Positions 1 to 11,440 are shown, counted from the first letter of the stretch. The stretch is 64,000 nucleotides of DNA from Saccopteryx bilineata (GCF_036850765.1 NC_089490.1:275604482-275668481), one strand, 5' to 3'. Numbers and translations: made by a program. Notes: generated by a model not told the origin, from the sequence alone.

Positions 1-1301
1 CACTGCTGTCCGCCCTACCACAGAACCACTTGTGTCGATGGGAGTGGGTAATGGGGAGTGTCAAGAGACCTGGTTACAGAGGGTCATAAAATCAACAGCA
101 AACCTGGGAGGACACCTGGCTAGAGGCAGGTGATCTCTAAAGCATGTGGGTGAGGCTTTCAGGCGTGAGTGACCCTTCTCAGCACAGCTGCATTCTGTGG
201 AGAAGCCCACAGAAGGTAGGAGGTGCGGACAGTGGGTGTCCTGTCTCACTGGCAGCCATCAGCTCATCTGGTTCTTCCTGACTGCCCAGGGGCTCTGCTC
301 TCCCTGGAAGAGGAAGACCCAGCCTCTCCTACAAAGCCTCCGCTCCCCAATGTATCCCTTCTTTTATTCTGACTCCCAACAGCAGAAAGTCCCCAGTGCC
401 CTGTGCTTAATCAGGGCCACGTGGCTATTTGGAGGTGGCTGTTTGGAGGTGGCTGTTTGGAGGTGGTTACAGGCATCATGGGTTGCAGCGAGTTGGAGAG
501 GCATGGTCCCATCTTAGAACAGGAGCCTACAGTGTGATTAAGCCACTGGGAATAAATGGGTAGACTGAAAGAAAAACCAGGGGGCGCTGTGGGGAAGACT
601 CTTGATTCTCAATCTTCTCCTAGTGTGTTCCAAGAAGAAGGGAAAAGATGGGGCTCTAAGGAAGCTCACGTGTGTAGGGAAGAGGGTTGGCCTGGGTTCT
701 GACCTCAGAGGTTTGTTTGGGTGGGAAAATGCCACCGTTTGCTGCCGACCTCTCACTGAGTGCAGGGAAGAGGCAGAGCTGTCCTCAGTGAGAAGGCCGG
801 ATAGCCGAGGCCAGTAAGGTGAACGCGTGTGTGCCCAGTGAAACCTGGTCCACTATCTGTTGGCCCTCTGGGCCTGCCCGCAACACCAGGGGCAGAGAGT
901 GTGCTGAGGGGCTTCTGTGAACCCCACATAGATGCAGCAGGAATTAGCTCGTAAGCAGAAAACACAGGAGTGGTTGTTTTGCGCTAAAGAAGCGTTTTAG
1001 CTGTGGAAGTGGAACATGGCGTCCTTGGCTTAGCCTGTTGAAAGCAGCATTCTGGGTGTAGCAATAATGGAACCACATCCTGACAGTCGTCTGTGGGAAC
1101 AAAATGCTCTTGTAGGAGACCCGCCTGCCCCCATCACACGGGAACAGAGTCCAGGAGGGTCCACACGCCTGGGCCGGAGACCAGGCTCTCGGTGGTGAAG
1201 GCAGTCAATGCACACTGATCAGCTCAATGGTGTACAGGAGCTCCGTGGTGAATATGGGATGGAGGCCAGAGGCTCCATATTGAAAAGAGGATACAGAGGG
1301 C
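1..1301. other. unassigned sequence
   Basis: I see no supportable gene or complete repeat here apart from a short tandem repeat near 428. Open frames on both strands are short and have no splice-site context, and base composition is mixed. It could be intronic or intergenic. Confidence 0.5.
428..466. repeat. 14-bp tandem repeat, about 2.8 copies
   Basis: The unit TTTGGAGGTGGCTG repeats head to tail almost perfectly, at 428-441, 442-455 and then a partial copy. It is a small minisatellite-like expansion with no coding context. Confidence 0.8.
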
Positions 1302-1334
1302 GGGGGGGGGGGGGGGGGGGGGGGAGGGGGAGGG
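1302..1334. repeat. poly-G run
   Basis: An uninterrupted run of 23 G (1302-1324) is followed by further G-rich sequence interrupted by A. The exact length may be a sequencing or assembly artefact. It is a candidate G-quadruplex-forming tract. Confidence 0.9.
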
Positions 1335-1489
1335 TTCAGTGACCGCAACTCATCCTTAGTCCAGACGGGGAAAGCCAGGGCGGACAGCATTTGTGAGGTA
1401 AATGGTCAGTATCTCATTTCTCTTCTCTTCCACAACCCTTTTCCGTGTTTCTGAGAGCCAGCTGGGCTCTGGGTTCAGAGTGTGGCCAC

Positions 1490-1660
1490 CAGTACTGCGC
1501 TGGAAGCCTGTGTGACTTTGAGCATGTTGTTGACCTCCCTGTGTCTGTTTCTTCATCCAGGAATCGAGGTTGATAGCAGAGCCCACTTGGTAAAGTTTCA
1601 GGGAGGTTTTAATGACTGTGTTCAAGCCCCATCCTAGAACACAGCAAGCATCAGACAGAG
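1490..1660 (+). repeat. MIR-type SINE fragment
   Basis: The order of motifs matches the old mammalian MIR element in sense orientation: a GTGTGACTTTGAGCA-like core, then a CCTCCCTGTGTCTGTTTCTTCATC-like segment. It is heavily diverged and the ends are uncertain. Confidence 0.55.
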
Positions 1661-1689
1661 CCACCACGAATGCCTTTAATAAGTAGATC

Positions 1690-2690
1690 TGGCTGTCACT
1701 TACTGAGCTCCAGTGCAGCTAATGAAACCCACTGGGACCCGGATGCTTAAGCAGAAGTATAAGTATTGGTGGAATCTCCAAAAAAACTTTTTTGAAATAA
1801 TTACCTGATATTTAAATTTTTAGCAAAAAAGTTCTTTTTTCTCTGCTTGCTTCTTCCAAGAAGATGCAGTGTCTCAAAACTGAATCAGTAATTGCTAGAA
1901 GTTTCTTCAAACTGTAATGGGAAGAGATGTTTCTTTTTTGCAAGCAGCAAAAATATCCACTAACTGTGCCTTTGGTGCTGACAGTGGCTTGAGGATTTTT
2001 TAATGATAATGTTGAATATTATCCAGGTTTTTATAAAACTGATGCTGGCTTTGTCATCATCCTGAGAGTTTTTATAAATTTAAGAGCAAATATCTGAAGA
2101 TGTTTATTACTTAACACTAGTGAAAATATTTTAGAGACTTTAATAAAGAGTCTGGAGTTACATATATTTCTCAATGGAAAATTCTAGAATGCTCCACTAA
2201 GGCAACATTTCTTCTTGAGTGAAGTGGCGTTGCATTTTGGGCATTATTCTTGTATTTTGCTCTGATGAGAGTCATTGCCACAGGAGAGCTGGCCTGTGGC
2301 CCTGCCAGGGATGGGAGCTGGAATCTGGCCTCTTGTATCACTCATTCGCTCATTCATTTGCTGCCACCACCCACCAGGCCCTTGGTTAAGCCCCGCACAT
2401 CTTGCTCACCCACCATCACCTGGTGTCACCTGGAGTCTCCAGCAATACACACAAGGGCTGTTGGGTGGCACACACTTAAAATCTGTGGAAAATACAGATT
2501 GCTGTCTTGGGACATTTTTATTATTAAGCTGCACTTTTCTAAAGAACCAGATTTTTCTTTAATATACAAGAGATTGCTTTAAAAAAATAAGGTCAAGAAG
2601 AGTTTATAAAGCTCTGATTTTATTATAAATCAACCAAGCATCATACCTCTGAGAGGGCTATTTCCTCCTAAGGGCTGGCACTAGTGCTTT
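1690..2690. other. unassigned AT-rich sequence
   Basis: No gene or recognisable young repeat. The stretch from about 1750 to 2200 is AT-rich with several TAAT and TTTATAAA words. It might be conserved non-coding DNA, but one sequence cannot show that. Confidence 0.4.
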
Positions 2691-2964
2691 TCGGGCACTA
2701 TGCTCGGACCCTCACCCGCGCCCTCCATGATGCCCCTTGCCTGGCCCAGCCCCTGCACCCATGGCTTTCTGTTTCTTCACTGGCCTGACCCCTCCCACTG
2801 GCTCCCCAGGTTTCTTTCTGGAGCATCTTCTAAGGCAGCGTCACCCGCAAGTTGTCCTGTGTCACTGGTTGCCCCACCACTGTGCCTGCTGAGCACCCTG
2901 CACACCAGACCAGTGAGTTTTCCTTCTCCAAAGGCTCACCCCACACCACAGGTGTCAGGGGCAC

Positions 2965-3045
2965 ATGATTCAGATGTGGAGACTGAGGCACAGGGAGGAT
3001 GACTTGCTCAAAGCCCATAGCTAGTGGGCCAAGTGGAAATGCATG
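2965..3045 (-). repeat. MIR-type SINE fragment (antisense)
   Basis: The words GAGACTGAGGCACAGGGAGG and GACTTGCTCAAAGCCCATAG are the reverse complement of the MIR core, in the expected order. Only the core remains. Confidence 0.6.
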
Positions 3046-3457
3046 ACCCGTGCATTTCTCTTTATGGACCCTCAACTGTGTCCATCTCCCGTGACATGAG
3101 AGCTCCAAGCACTATGTTCAATAGCTTCTTGCTTTATGTGCCTGGATTTATGATACACAGTCCAAGCCCAGTCCACCCAAAGGAACTCAATATCTTATCC
3201 TAAAAACTTATATACTTTCTCCTGGGTCAGAAACCTGTATGTCTTAGTCTTCCTTGCCCTCAAAGAGGTTCTTCCCAAGCCCTGCAGCCATCACTGTCTC
3301 TGGACTGCACCCCTTTCCACCCACCTTGCCTCTGCTGCTGGCCAGTCCTTCACCCATCTTCTCTGGACTGGGACAATAACCTAACTTGCCAAAACCCCAG
3401 CCTAATGCCTCCCCCAAAGTGATTCATTCAAAAAGAGCCTGACTTGATGCTCTACCA

Positions 3458-3778
3458 CAGGGGTCAGGAACCTATGGCTCGCAACCCAGATGTGGCTCTT
3501 TTGATGGCTGCATCTGGCTCACAGACAAATATTTAATAAAATAAATAATAACATTAAAAATATAAAACATTCTCATGTATTACAATCCATTCATTTCCTA
3601 CCACTCATATTCATGGTTGCGAGTGGCTGGAGCCAATCACAGCTGTCCTCTGGGACAACACCAAATTTTTATTGGATAATGCATAACGTACATGGGTCGT
3701 TATATGGCTCTCACGGAATTACATTTTAAAATATGTGGCATTCGTGGCTCTCTCAGCCAAAAAGGTTCCAAACCCCTG
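3458..3778. mobile_element. non-autonomous hAT transposon (321 bp)
   Basis: The element begins CAGGGGTCAGGAACC and ends GGTTCCAAACCCCTG, imperfect terminal inverted repeats of hAT type. It is flanked by a perfect 8-bp target duplication CTCTACCA (3450-3457 and 3779-3786), the duplication length typical of hAT transposases. It has no coding capacity, so it was mobilised in trans. The intact duplication and clean ends suggest it is young compared with MER20-like elements nearby. Confidence 0.9.
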
Positions 3779-3852
3779 CTCTACCACTTGCAGGAGAAAT
3801 CCAGATGCTGCAGAAGGGGGTTGAAGCTCTTTCTATCCACTTTACCTCTTGT

Positions 3853-4290
3853 AGTGGGGAGAATTGTGTCCCCCAAAAGGACATATTGAAGTCCTAACCT
3901 TCCCCCACCTGTGCCTGTGAATGTGCGTTTATTTGGGATCTTTACAGATGTAAAGTTCAGATGAAGTCATCCTGGATTAAGATGAACCCAATTATTGGTG
4001 TTCCTGGTAAAAAAAAAAAAAAGGAAAATCTGACACAGACAGACACATAGAGAGAAGGCCATGGGAAAATGAAGGCAGAGATCAGGGTGACTTGTCTATA
4101 AGCCAGTTGCCTACAAACCACCAGAAGCCAGGGGGCGATGTGGAACAGATTCTCCCTCAGAGCCTCCTGAAGCAGCTCTGCTCACACCTTGGTTTTGGAC
4201 TTCTGACCTTCAGAGCCCTGAGAACATAAATTTCTGTTGTTTGAAACTACCCATTATGACACTCTGTTCGACAGCCCAGGAACTAATAGT
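3853..4290 (+). repeat. MLT1-like MaLR LTR
   Basis: The sequence follows the MLT1 consensus in order. It opens with a GTCCCCCAAAAGG / TTGAAGTCCTAACC start and a CTGTGAATGTG segment. A GATGAAGTCATCCTGGATTAAGATG-like segment follows, then AGAAGGCCATG. It closes with an ATAAATTTCTGTTGTTTGAAAC polyadenylation region and CAGGAACTAATA. It is an old solo LTR with an internal A-run expansion near 4010. No viral genes are present. Confidence 0.85.
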
Positions 4291-4299
4291 GTACCTCCC

Positions 4300-4970
4300 A
4301 TGCCTGCCTCCTCCCTCTCTCTCCCTCAAGCAGCATCTGAACACCAATTCCCAGTGCTCCTGCTGGCGTCCTGCATTCTGGTAGGGTTATTCCACATGTC
4401 CTTTGAGTTCTGCTCTTGAACAACCTCCTCCAGGAAGTCTCCTCTGCCTGAAAGGAGCCCAACCTGCGTTTGAAACTCAGGTTGCAGGGGTTAGGGTTTG
4501 TGAGTGCGATTAGACTAACAATTAACTTTCCAAGGCTTTGAAAACAAATGACTACTCAGTAGTGCAGCCCAGGAAATGAGTGAAGGAACTTCAAGACTTT
4601 ACATGACTCGTCTGGAAATTCTGTTTTTCAAGGAGCAGAAGCCTGTAATTCATAGGTAAATGAAACACAATAATAACATGAAGCTGTGTTAGCAAAGAAA
4701 AAAAGAAAGAAAATCTAGTCAAAGGAGAAACACAGAATGAATGTATTTGTATCAGTCTGTTAAAATAGATATTATTGAAAAGGCTGAAAAATTAGCCACA
4801 TAAATTCCAAATATTGGCTTTTCCTGAAGACATTTATGTGACCAAATAATCTAAGACATAATATCTACCAAAAAAAAAAAAAAAAGAAAATTTTGTGTAT
4901 TTCTCAAGAGGACACAGTGAAACTACCTTTGCCAAAGGAGAAGACCCTCTGATAACTTAAAAAATAAAAT
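4300..4970. other. unassigned sequence
   Basis: No gene evidence. There are short A-runs, one near 4870, and no splice-bounded open frame. Possibly degraded repeats that I cannot name. Confidence 0.4.
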
Positions 4971-4974
4971 GCAC

Positions 4975-5190
4975 TGTTTATTGTGTTCACCCTCCACCTG
5001 GCATTTTGCCAAGCGTATCATATGCTTTAATATATTAAATCTTTATTAAAATCCAGTGTCATATAATACTATTATTATGCTTATTTTACAGATGAGGAAA
5101 TTGAAATTCAGAGAGGTTAAGTAACTCAAGGTCACACAGCCAGGAGATGTTGGAGCAGGGATTTGAAGCCAGATCTGTTGAATCTGCAAT
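4975..5190 (-). repeat. MIR SINE (antisense)
   Basis: TTTTACAGATGAGGAAATTG, then GAGAGGTTAAGTAACTCAAGG and TCACACAGCCAGGAGATG, match the reverse complement of the MIR core closely and in order. The upstream AT-rich part corresponds to the MIR 3' region. Confidence 0.85.
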
Positions 5191-5319
5191 CCCACCCCAA
5201 CACATAATCATGCACATGCACACATGCACACACATACTCTGTTTCCCAGCTTTATCAAGTGTCGCTCCCTAAATATAGAGCTGGTTTTTCGATCTCTGAT
5301 TTGGGACCCCTTATTCACA

Positions 5320-5565
5320 CCACACCACCATGTCCTGGTAAACACCCACTCATATTTCAATGCTCAGCTCAAGTGTCTTTGTACATAGAAATCTTTCTAG
5401 ATGCACAGACAACTGACACAACTTCTCCTCCCACCTTTCTTTTTCTCCCCTCCCCCCTTAGACCTTATCCCCCACTCAGAGCTGTGTGAGGACCAGAATC
5501 ATTTCCACCTTAAGCAGCCCTGCAGTCCCACTAACCAGCACAGTGCCTAATGAGGAAGACTTGTA
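5320..5565 (+). repeat. L2 LINE 3' fragment
   Basis: The segment shows the usual L2 3'-end pattern: TCAATGCTCAGCTCAAGTGTC, pyrimidine-rich sequence, then CAGAGCTGTGTGAGGACCAG and GCACAGTGCCTAATGAGGAA. No coding portion is preserved. Confidence 0.65.
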
Positions 5566-5582
5566 GCTATTGTCTGCTAAAC

Positions 5583-5926
5583 CAGTGGTAGTCAACCTGG
5601 TCCCTACCACCCACTAGTGGGCCTTCCAGCTTTCATGGTGGGCAGTAGTGGAGCAACCAAAGTACAAATAAAAAGATAGATTTAACTATGGTAAGTTGTT
5701 TTATAAAGATTTATTCTGCCAAACTTAGCGAAAATTCTACATTACTTGGTAATTATTATTATATGCTTTAACTTGCTGTAACTCTGCTTTACAAATTTTA
5801 TAAAATAAAGTTACTTCCCTACTTTATAAATCACCATTACTGTGGAACCGGTGGGCGGTTAGAAAATTTTACTACTAACAGAGATACAAAAGTGGGCGGT
5901 AGGTATAAAAAGGTTGACTACCCCTG
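5583..5926. mobile_element. non-autonomous hAT transposon (344 bp)
   Basis: Terminal inverted repeats CAGTGGTAGTCAACCT and AGGTTGACTACCCCTG bound the element. A perfect 8-bp target duplication TGCTAAAC flanks it (5575-5582 and 5927-5934). Short GGGCGGT words near the 3' side repeat, as often seen in subterminal regions of such elements. No transposase remains. Its termini differ from those of the 3458 and 18761 elements, so it belongs to a different subfamily. Confidence 0.92.
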
Positions 5927-5989
5927 TGCTAAACAAACAGAATGAACTGACTCATCCTTGTTCTGGGCCATTTACTCAGGTAAATTTAC

Positions 5990-6182
5990 TTCTGAAGGGA
6001 CACTTGGCAATGTCTGGAGACGATTTAGTTGTCATAACTCAAGGGGTGCTGCTAGCATCTAGTGGGTGGAGGCCGGGGGTGCTCCTAAGCATCCTACAAT
6101 ATACAAGACACCCTGCCCCCTCACCCACAACAAAAAACTTTCTAATCCATGACATCAATAGTACAGATGCTGAAAAGCCCTG
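5990..6182 (+). mobile_element. MER20-like hAT-Charlie remnant
   Basis: GGCAATGTCTGGAGACGATT, GCATCTAGTGGGTGGAGGCC, CATCCTACAATATACAAGAC and a tail of CAATAGTACAGATGCTGAAA match my memory of MER20, an old mammal-wide non-autonomous hAT element. It lacks the clean ends of the younger hAT copies in this window. Confidence 0.7.
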
Positions 6183-6187
6183 ATCTA

Positions 6188-6290
6188 TATCTTCTGTCTC
6201 AGCAGCTGCAACATACCCAATTATCTCCCTATAATGGACTCTAAGCCCACAAGAATAAGGGCCTAGATCACTTTGTCTTTTAAGCATACA
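6188..6290 (+). repeat. possible L2 3' fragment
   Basis: ATAATGGACTCTAAGCCCAC followed by AAGAATAAGGGCCTAGATCA resembles a diverged L2 tail. Short and uncertain. Confidence 0.35.
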
Positions 6291-6293
6291 ACA

Positions 6294-6345
6294 GAATGAA
6301 TGAATGAATGAATGAGTTAATTAATTAATTAATTAGTTAATTAAT
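6294..6345. repeat. GAAT / AATT tetranucleotide microsatellite
   Basis: About five GAAT units are followed by about six TTAA/AATT units, with a single TAGT interruption. It is a compound simple repeat. Confidence 0.95.
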
Positions 6346-6349
6346 GAGA

Positions 6350-8600
6350 GAAATGCAGAAGTGACAGAGCCATAGTGAAATTCAGTGTGCACATTGGGTA
6401 ATGGAAACCCTGTAAAATCAGTAGGCTGAACTGAGAACCTGAATTTGGGGAAATGTATTAGCTGTGTAGGAATGTTTCATGTTTACCACTGTGAATGGCC
6501 CCCAAAGAGGTCAAGCCAAGGCACCAACTAATGGTTTTGTTTGACAGATGCAGCCCCAGAGAGCTGTACTCTTATTAGCACTGTTCTGCATCCATATTAT
6601 GGTGAGATTTTTCAGGTTCTTGAAGCAAAATCCTATGTTGTTTATAATTCTCCAATTACGATCTGTGGCTCAGGAGTGTTTATTTCTCTAACTTCCTAAT
6701 GACAGCAGTGTGAGCACAGTGAGTTGAGTATATTGACACATCTAGGTCTTTCAGCATTAAGTACAAGTAGGTAGTTTAGGGCAAATAAGAGTTATTCTAA
6801 CAAAAATGCCCAGAATAGGCTCTTTGATTATTAGTTAAATGGAAACAAACAAGTGAGAAATACATATGTTATGAGAATAAGGAAAATAGTTCTTCAGTGT
6901 ATATACTTTAAATTCTCAAAGTATTTTCAAACTTAGTATCTTATCTGACATGCATAGTGATACCATGAAGCGGGTATTGTCTCCACTTCATAGAGGAAGA
7001 CACAGAGTCAGAGTAGTTAGGCTGAAGGTTTCCCCAAGGTCCAGACTCCAGGAGATTGGACCATGGAAGGAAGAATTGAGACCAGTTCAACAGCAGCATG
7101 GCTATGGGCCTGGGATGGATGGAGTGATCCTCCCCTTCCTGGCACAATGAGCACCTTGAGGGCATTTCACAAAAGACTCAGTCACCCTGGCAGGGCCAGG
7201 AAATGTAAGTGGTCATTTCCAAGCTCAGTGTCTCACTGGGTGATACTTAAATAGCCAATCAGTGGAGGGCAGGCAGTCTGTGAAATGGTGTCTGTTAACT
7301 GTGAAGTGGGGCGTAGGAAACAGGAGCGGAGAGCAGAGTTCTTTGTGGACAGCTGGGTGCGGTGACAGCGTGGAGACCTCCGCTGGCTGACAGCAGGCTC
7401 TGTCTCCTGGCTGCTGAATGGACCGAGCGCTGGCGCTTTATGTTCATAATTCTTCCCAGGAAGAAAAGGCCACAAAGAGTGGTCTGTTCATTTGCGGTAT
7501 TGTCCATTGTTTTTTTGTAACAATTGGGACTTTCAAAAAGAATAGGCAGTGTGTATGTTCATGCCAAGAGGGACAGACTATTCCAAGATTATCATGAACC
7601 TGTATTTGGCTGCTTTTAGTTCAGAATTCTCAAGTCACACCATAAATTTTCAGTATTATAGAAGAAAATCATAAAGGTGGTTAGAATTTTTATTTTATGG
7701 AAAAAACAAACAAACATAGCCTTTAATATATGTTCTTACTCATGTAGAAACTGGTGCCGATATTCCTACACAGATGCATCTGCATATGTTTAATGAAGTA
7801 ACTTTGGATTTTTTATCTTAGCCCATGACGATGATGATAAATGTATTTGCTTTTTGGTGGCCTTCATTCATCATGTGTAACTACACCATATAAGTGACAG
7901 GGGAAAAAATTGAAAGTAGGAGTCATATCCTGGTGAGACACAGAGAAGTTTCTAAAATCCAGTAAGTGGCAGTTTCCTGTCTTCTATTCCAGTCTTCTTT
8001 CATTCTTTTAGCAGCTCACTTGAGGTGAATCAAGCAGCAGATTAGAAAAGTGCTGTCCTTGATCAACGGGTGGACAGGTTCATCCAGGGATGTCAGGGGG
8101 ACAGAGAACAGCTATAACTCTGGATCTCTTACTCCTCACAGGGGCACTGGTTCGAGTATCCAGTGTTGAAAGGAAACATAAGCACTGAATTTAAGTATGT
8201 GGGACACTTTTCCCTTCCCAGTTTCTAGTGATCAGCTGCTACTTTCTCCGTGGAGTGTGAGGCCAGTATAGTTAGCAGTGGGTATTCAGAGAAAGCTAAG
8301 ACTGGGTGGAACCCGCCTGCCACGCAGAACCTGAGTGGTTGCTGCCCTCAGTGCCTGTCCAAGGGGACAGGTTTGCAATGTGGCCCAGTGAGGTTTGGCT
8401 CTGATTCAGGTCGCCATTTGACACGGATAGTACCTGCTCGCTGGTGTGCTATAACAAAAATATTACATATCTGGAATGCAGAGGGCTCATTCAGAGAGAA
8501 TTCTTAGTAAAACTTTATAAACAACAGGAGAACACTGGAAATAGTGTGTGTGCGTTTACTGGTTTACTGGTAGAGGAAATTCACCAAGACTTTCGAGGAT
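6350..8600. other. unassigned sequence, probably intronic
   Basis: No supportable exon. A diverged MIR core in antisense may lie near 6950-7060 (CTCCACTTCATAGAGGAAGA then CAGAGTCAGAGTAGTTAGG). If the terminal exon at 10083 belongs to a + strand gene, this region is likely within or upstream of its last intron. Confidence 0.4.
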
Positions 8601-8602
8601 TT

Positions 8603-8960
8603 TTCCTTTTTTTTTCTTGCAGTGAGAGGAAAGGAGGCAAAGACAGAATCCCACTTGTGCCCCAACCAGGATCCATGCAGCAAGCCCACTTGGGGGTGGT
8701 GCTCTGCCCATCTGGGACGTTGTTCCTTTGCTCAGCAACTGAGCTCTTCTTAGCACCTGAGGCAGAGGCCATAGAGCCATCCTCAGCACCCAGGGCCAGT
8801 CTCTCCAACCAAGCCATGGCTGCATGAGGGGAAGAGAGAAGCTAGAGGGGAGGAGTGGAGAAGCAGATGGACGCTTCTCCTCTATGCCCTGATCAGGAAT
8901 CAAACCCAGGACTTCCACACGCTGGGCCGATGTTCTACTACTGAGCCAACCGTCCAGGGC
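8603..8960 (-). mobile_element. tRNA-derived bat SINE, long form (antisense)
   Basis: Read on the minus strand, the element starts GCCCTGGACGGTTGGCTCAG at 8960, passes tRNA-like A and B boxes and ends in a T-rich stretch (its A tail) near 8603. The body has the CCTTGG/GGCTCCATGG-type and GCATGG words shared with the copies at 11491, 25377, 47443 and 57470. It is more diverged than those copies, and I could not define a clean target duplication. Confidence 0.8.
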
Positions 8961-10082
8961 GGGTATTTCCATCTCAGCAAGAAAATGCACGCATGACTCA
9001 CTTAGAACAGCCAGCGGGTGTTCTAGGAGGGGTAGGGGATATTCAGTGCAAAGAAGTGTGCCCAAGAGGCTAAGAGCAAGCTACAGTTGCTCTTCCATCA
9101 AAAGGTGTAGTGAAGAATGACTAAGGCAAGAATAATGGGAGTGACAAAAACCCTGTCTGATTGAGGGTCCAGCGCTGCCCAGGCTCTTCACTGTCTACTA
9201 CAGTCTGCTCCTTCCCTCTGAGCCCAAATAAACTTCATTTCACGGGAGCTCAATGGAAGGGTGGCGATGGCCTGAGACATGGTCACATGAATGGTTCTTC
9301 TGGTTCCTTCTCTCTTGTGGTCTAGAACCTTCAGTGTGCATTCTCAGATAAATCTGACCTTGTCTACTGCAGACCCAACTGTTCCATATTCAGTCCATAA
9401 CACACCTGGTCATTGTAGGTGGCGTGTGGCCCTCTCCCTGGGCCCTCATCCGTCTCCCAAGCTTGTGTGAGGAATTCTTGTCCCTTCACCTTTATCCTTT
9501 CACTTGGGACTTGAGCACTGACTTTCCCCTCCTTGAAAATGGCTCCACCTGCTCCCCCGTGATGTGATATCAAAGAAATTCACTAATCATTCCTGAGCTT
9601 GAATTTAAAAAGTCAGATTTTTAAAATGTGTGTGTGCATTTATAAATATGCTCATCTATATGTAAATATACCAATCTCTACTGTTATTGAAGAGGAACGG
9701 AAAGCTATAAGAAAAGGCATGCGCTGGTGGGAGAGAAGGGCGCTAGCACAGTGCCTGCCTTGGGGACGGCAGGCTGGGTTCTGAACCAACGCTCGTTGAT
9801 AGAACTGGCCGTCCCTCTGGGGAACCGGCAGAGGCTGTGCTCCAGCTCCGTGGAAGGAGCAAGTTCAGAGGAAGCCAATGCCCTGGGTTTGTGAAGACAG
9901 CAGCCCAAGTGCCTCTCCCCTCCTCTGGAAGCTCACCGACTGCTTGTCATGCTCTGTATCTCTCCTGAATCTCCTGATTCAGATGTTAAGGATTAACCAC
10001 AACTTTGGCTGTTTTAACCAAGGTGGTGGGAAACAGGATTCCTACCAGAGTTCTAACCTGGTTTCTTTTTCCTCTCACACAG
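8961..10082. other. probable intron before the terminal exon
   Basis: No recognisable repeat and no other exon I can support. It ends in a well-formed splice acceptor (see 10060-10082). Short TATA- and ATA-rich sequence occurs near 9640-9680. Confidence 0.45.
10060..10082 (+). promoter_or_regulatory. splice acceptor with polypyrimidine tract
   Basis: A strong pyrimidine tract (GGTTTCTTTTTCCTCTCACACAG would be the full site; its core is TTTCTTTTTCCTCTC) runs into CACACAG at 10082. A TTCTAAC word about 30 bases upstream is a plausible branch point. This quality of acceptor in front of an open frame is the main reason the next feature is called an exon. Confidence 0.75.
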
Positions 10083-10214
10083 GGGCGGATCTGTAGAAAA
10101 GCCGGCAAGTCAAAAAAGTCCTTCAGTCGCAAGGAAGCGGAAGCCACCTTTAAGAGCTTGGTGAAGACGCATGAAAAGTACGGCTGGGTCACCCCGCCTG
10201 TCTCTGATGGCTGA
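10083..10214 (+). CDS. terminal coding exon of an unidentified protein-coding gene
   Basis: The exon follows the AG at 10082 and stays open for 43 codons to a TGA at 10212-10214. The predicted tail is basic and then polar, with KSKKSFSRKEAEATF in the middle and HEKYGWVTPPVSDG at the end. I assume phase 0 because it gives this frame; the true phase depends on the upstream exon, which I cannot see. The composition looks like a real, charged, cytosolic C-terminus. There is no signal peptide, membrane segment or catalytic motif in the fragment. I have the impression of a conserved tail but cannot name the gene and give no symbol. Upstream exons either lie outside the window or are too short for me to recognise. 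A 3' UTR with a polyadenylation signal about 1.2 kb downstream supports the terminal-exon call. The alternative is a chance acceptor plus open frame, which I think less likely. Confidence 0.6.
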   Translation, partial: GRICRKAGKSKKSFSRKEAEATFKSLVKTHEKYGWVTPPVSDG

Positions 10215-11440
10215 TGCTTGCCGCGTTGCCAGAGGCTTACACGGCCTCTCCTCACACACAGACACCCGCCATCTCCTCCTCGACGCTGAGCATCCTCCAT
10301 TCTTTTTTACTCCGGCCGGAACTGAATCCTGAATGCCAAGGAGACATTTAAGTTATTTATGAACAGATGTGTTTACAGAGAGAAAGAGGGAGCAAATGCT
10401 GTTCAGGATTAAGTTTCGATCATAAATGAATGATCATCTCTAAGTCACTTTAGAACAAATGTTGACATGGTGATGTTTCCCAGCCCACCTGCCCCTCCAC
10501 CCCGGTCACATTGCCCTTAGCTTCTTTCCATGACAGCAGCTCCAAAGAGCAGGCAGGAAACTCAACGCCCGCTGCTCAAACCATTTCCATGTCAGTGGTG
10601 CCGTTTATGTTCTGTAGGAGCGCCCTGCATCACCAGTACATGTTTGCTGTGCCCCCCCCCTCTCTCTTCCTGGCAGGGCAACATCACTTGAAGGCGAGTC
10701 TTTCTGTGGCCCTGTGTGACAACATGTAGACCTCATTTGTGCTATGACCTTTGGCTCATGAAAACAAAAATTTAATCTTGCCAGGTTCTAGTGATTTAAA
10801 ACAACTGCCCTCTTGGTTTCTATGTGCTCTCTATGTTGATGGGATGGTGTCCACAGAGAAACCAGCACCCTTAGGTGAAAGGCGGGCTGCTGCAGCCACA
10901 GCGGCACACAACCTTGCGCAGGCCAGGTGCGCGCTTCCTGGGGCGCAGAGCAAAGGGTGGTGACATGCGGACAGTCTCTTCCCATGTCCTGAGATGCTCC
11001 GACAATGAGTTTCTGTTCCTGTCTTCTCTCTGCTGGTCAACCTACCACCAAAAACAAAAGACAATTTTCCACTCACTGAAGTCATCGGGCTCATTTTATC
11101 ATGTGTGCTAGTGACAGGGAATGCCAGAACTGCCAAAGGATACCAAGTGATCGTACGACAGTTTGCATGACCGGGTTTGATTCTTCACCCTGTAGTCACT
11201 TGTGTGTCCCCCGAGGCTGGGATGCCTGAGCACCCTGCTGTGATATAAACTTCCTGTTATTTAATCTCCCCACAGTTTCATTTCTCTCTTTTATTAAGTT
11301 ACTTAGAACTTTCTAAGAAACTCCATGAAATGAAGAAATGCTGTTTATAATAGTATGCGGGAAGAGGAAAATGTTCACCCCAAGTGGAAAATCTTACTGG
11401 ACACATTTTAAATAAAATCATGCATACCTGACACCTGCCT
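10215..11440 (+). other. probable 3' untranslated region
   Basis: This repeat-poor sequence follows the stop at 10214 and runs to a polyadenylation signal at 11411. It contains several ATTTA-like and GTTTATAA words and no further open coding frame. The SINE at 11491 starts just beyond the expected cleavage site, so the mature 3' end would escape it. Confidence 0.45.
11411..11416 (+). terminator. candidate polyadenylation signal AATAAA
   Basis: A canonical AATAAA lies 1.2 kb after the stop codon of the terminal exon, within ATTTTAAATAAAATCATG. Cleavage would be expected around 11430-11445. It is the first canonical hexamer I noticed in this 3' region. Confidence 0.45.

Noticed and set aside
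8556..9065. 169-codon minus-strand open frame
   Set aside because: It runs through an antisense SINE, so the frame is a by-product of the repeat.
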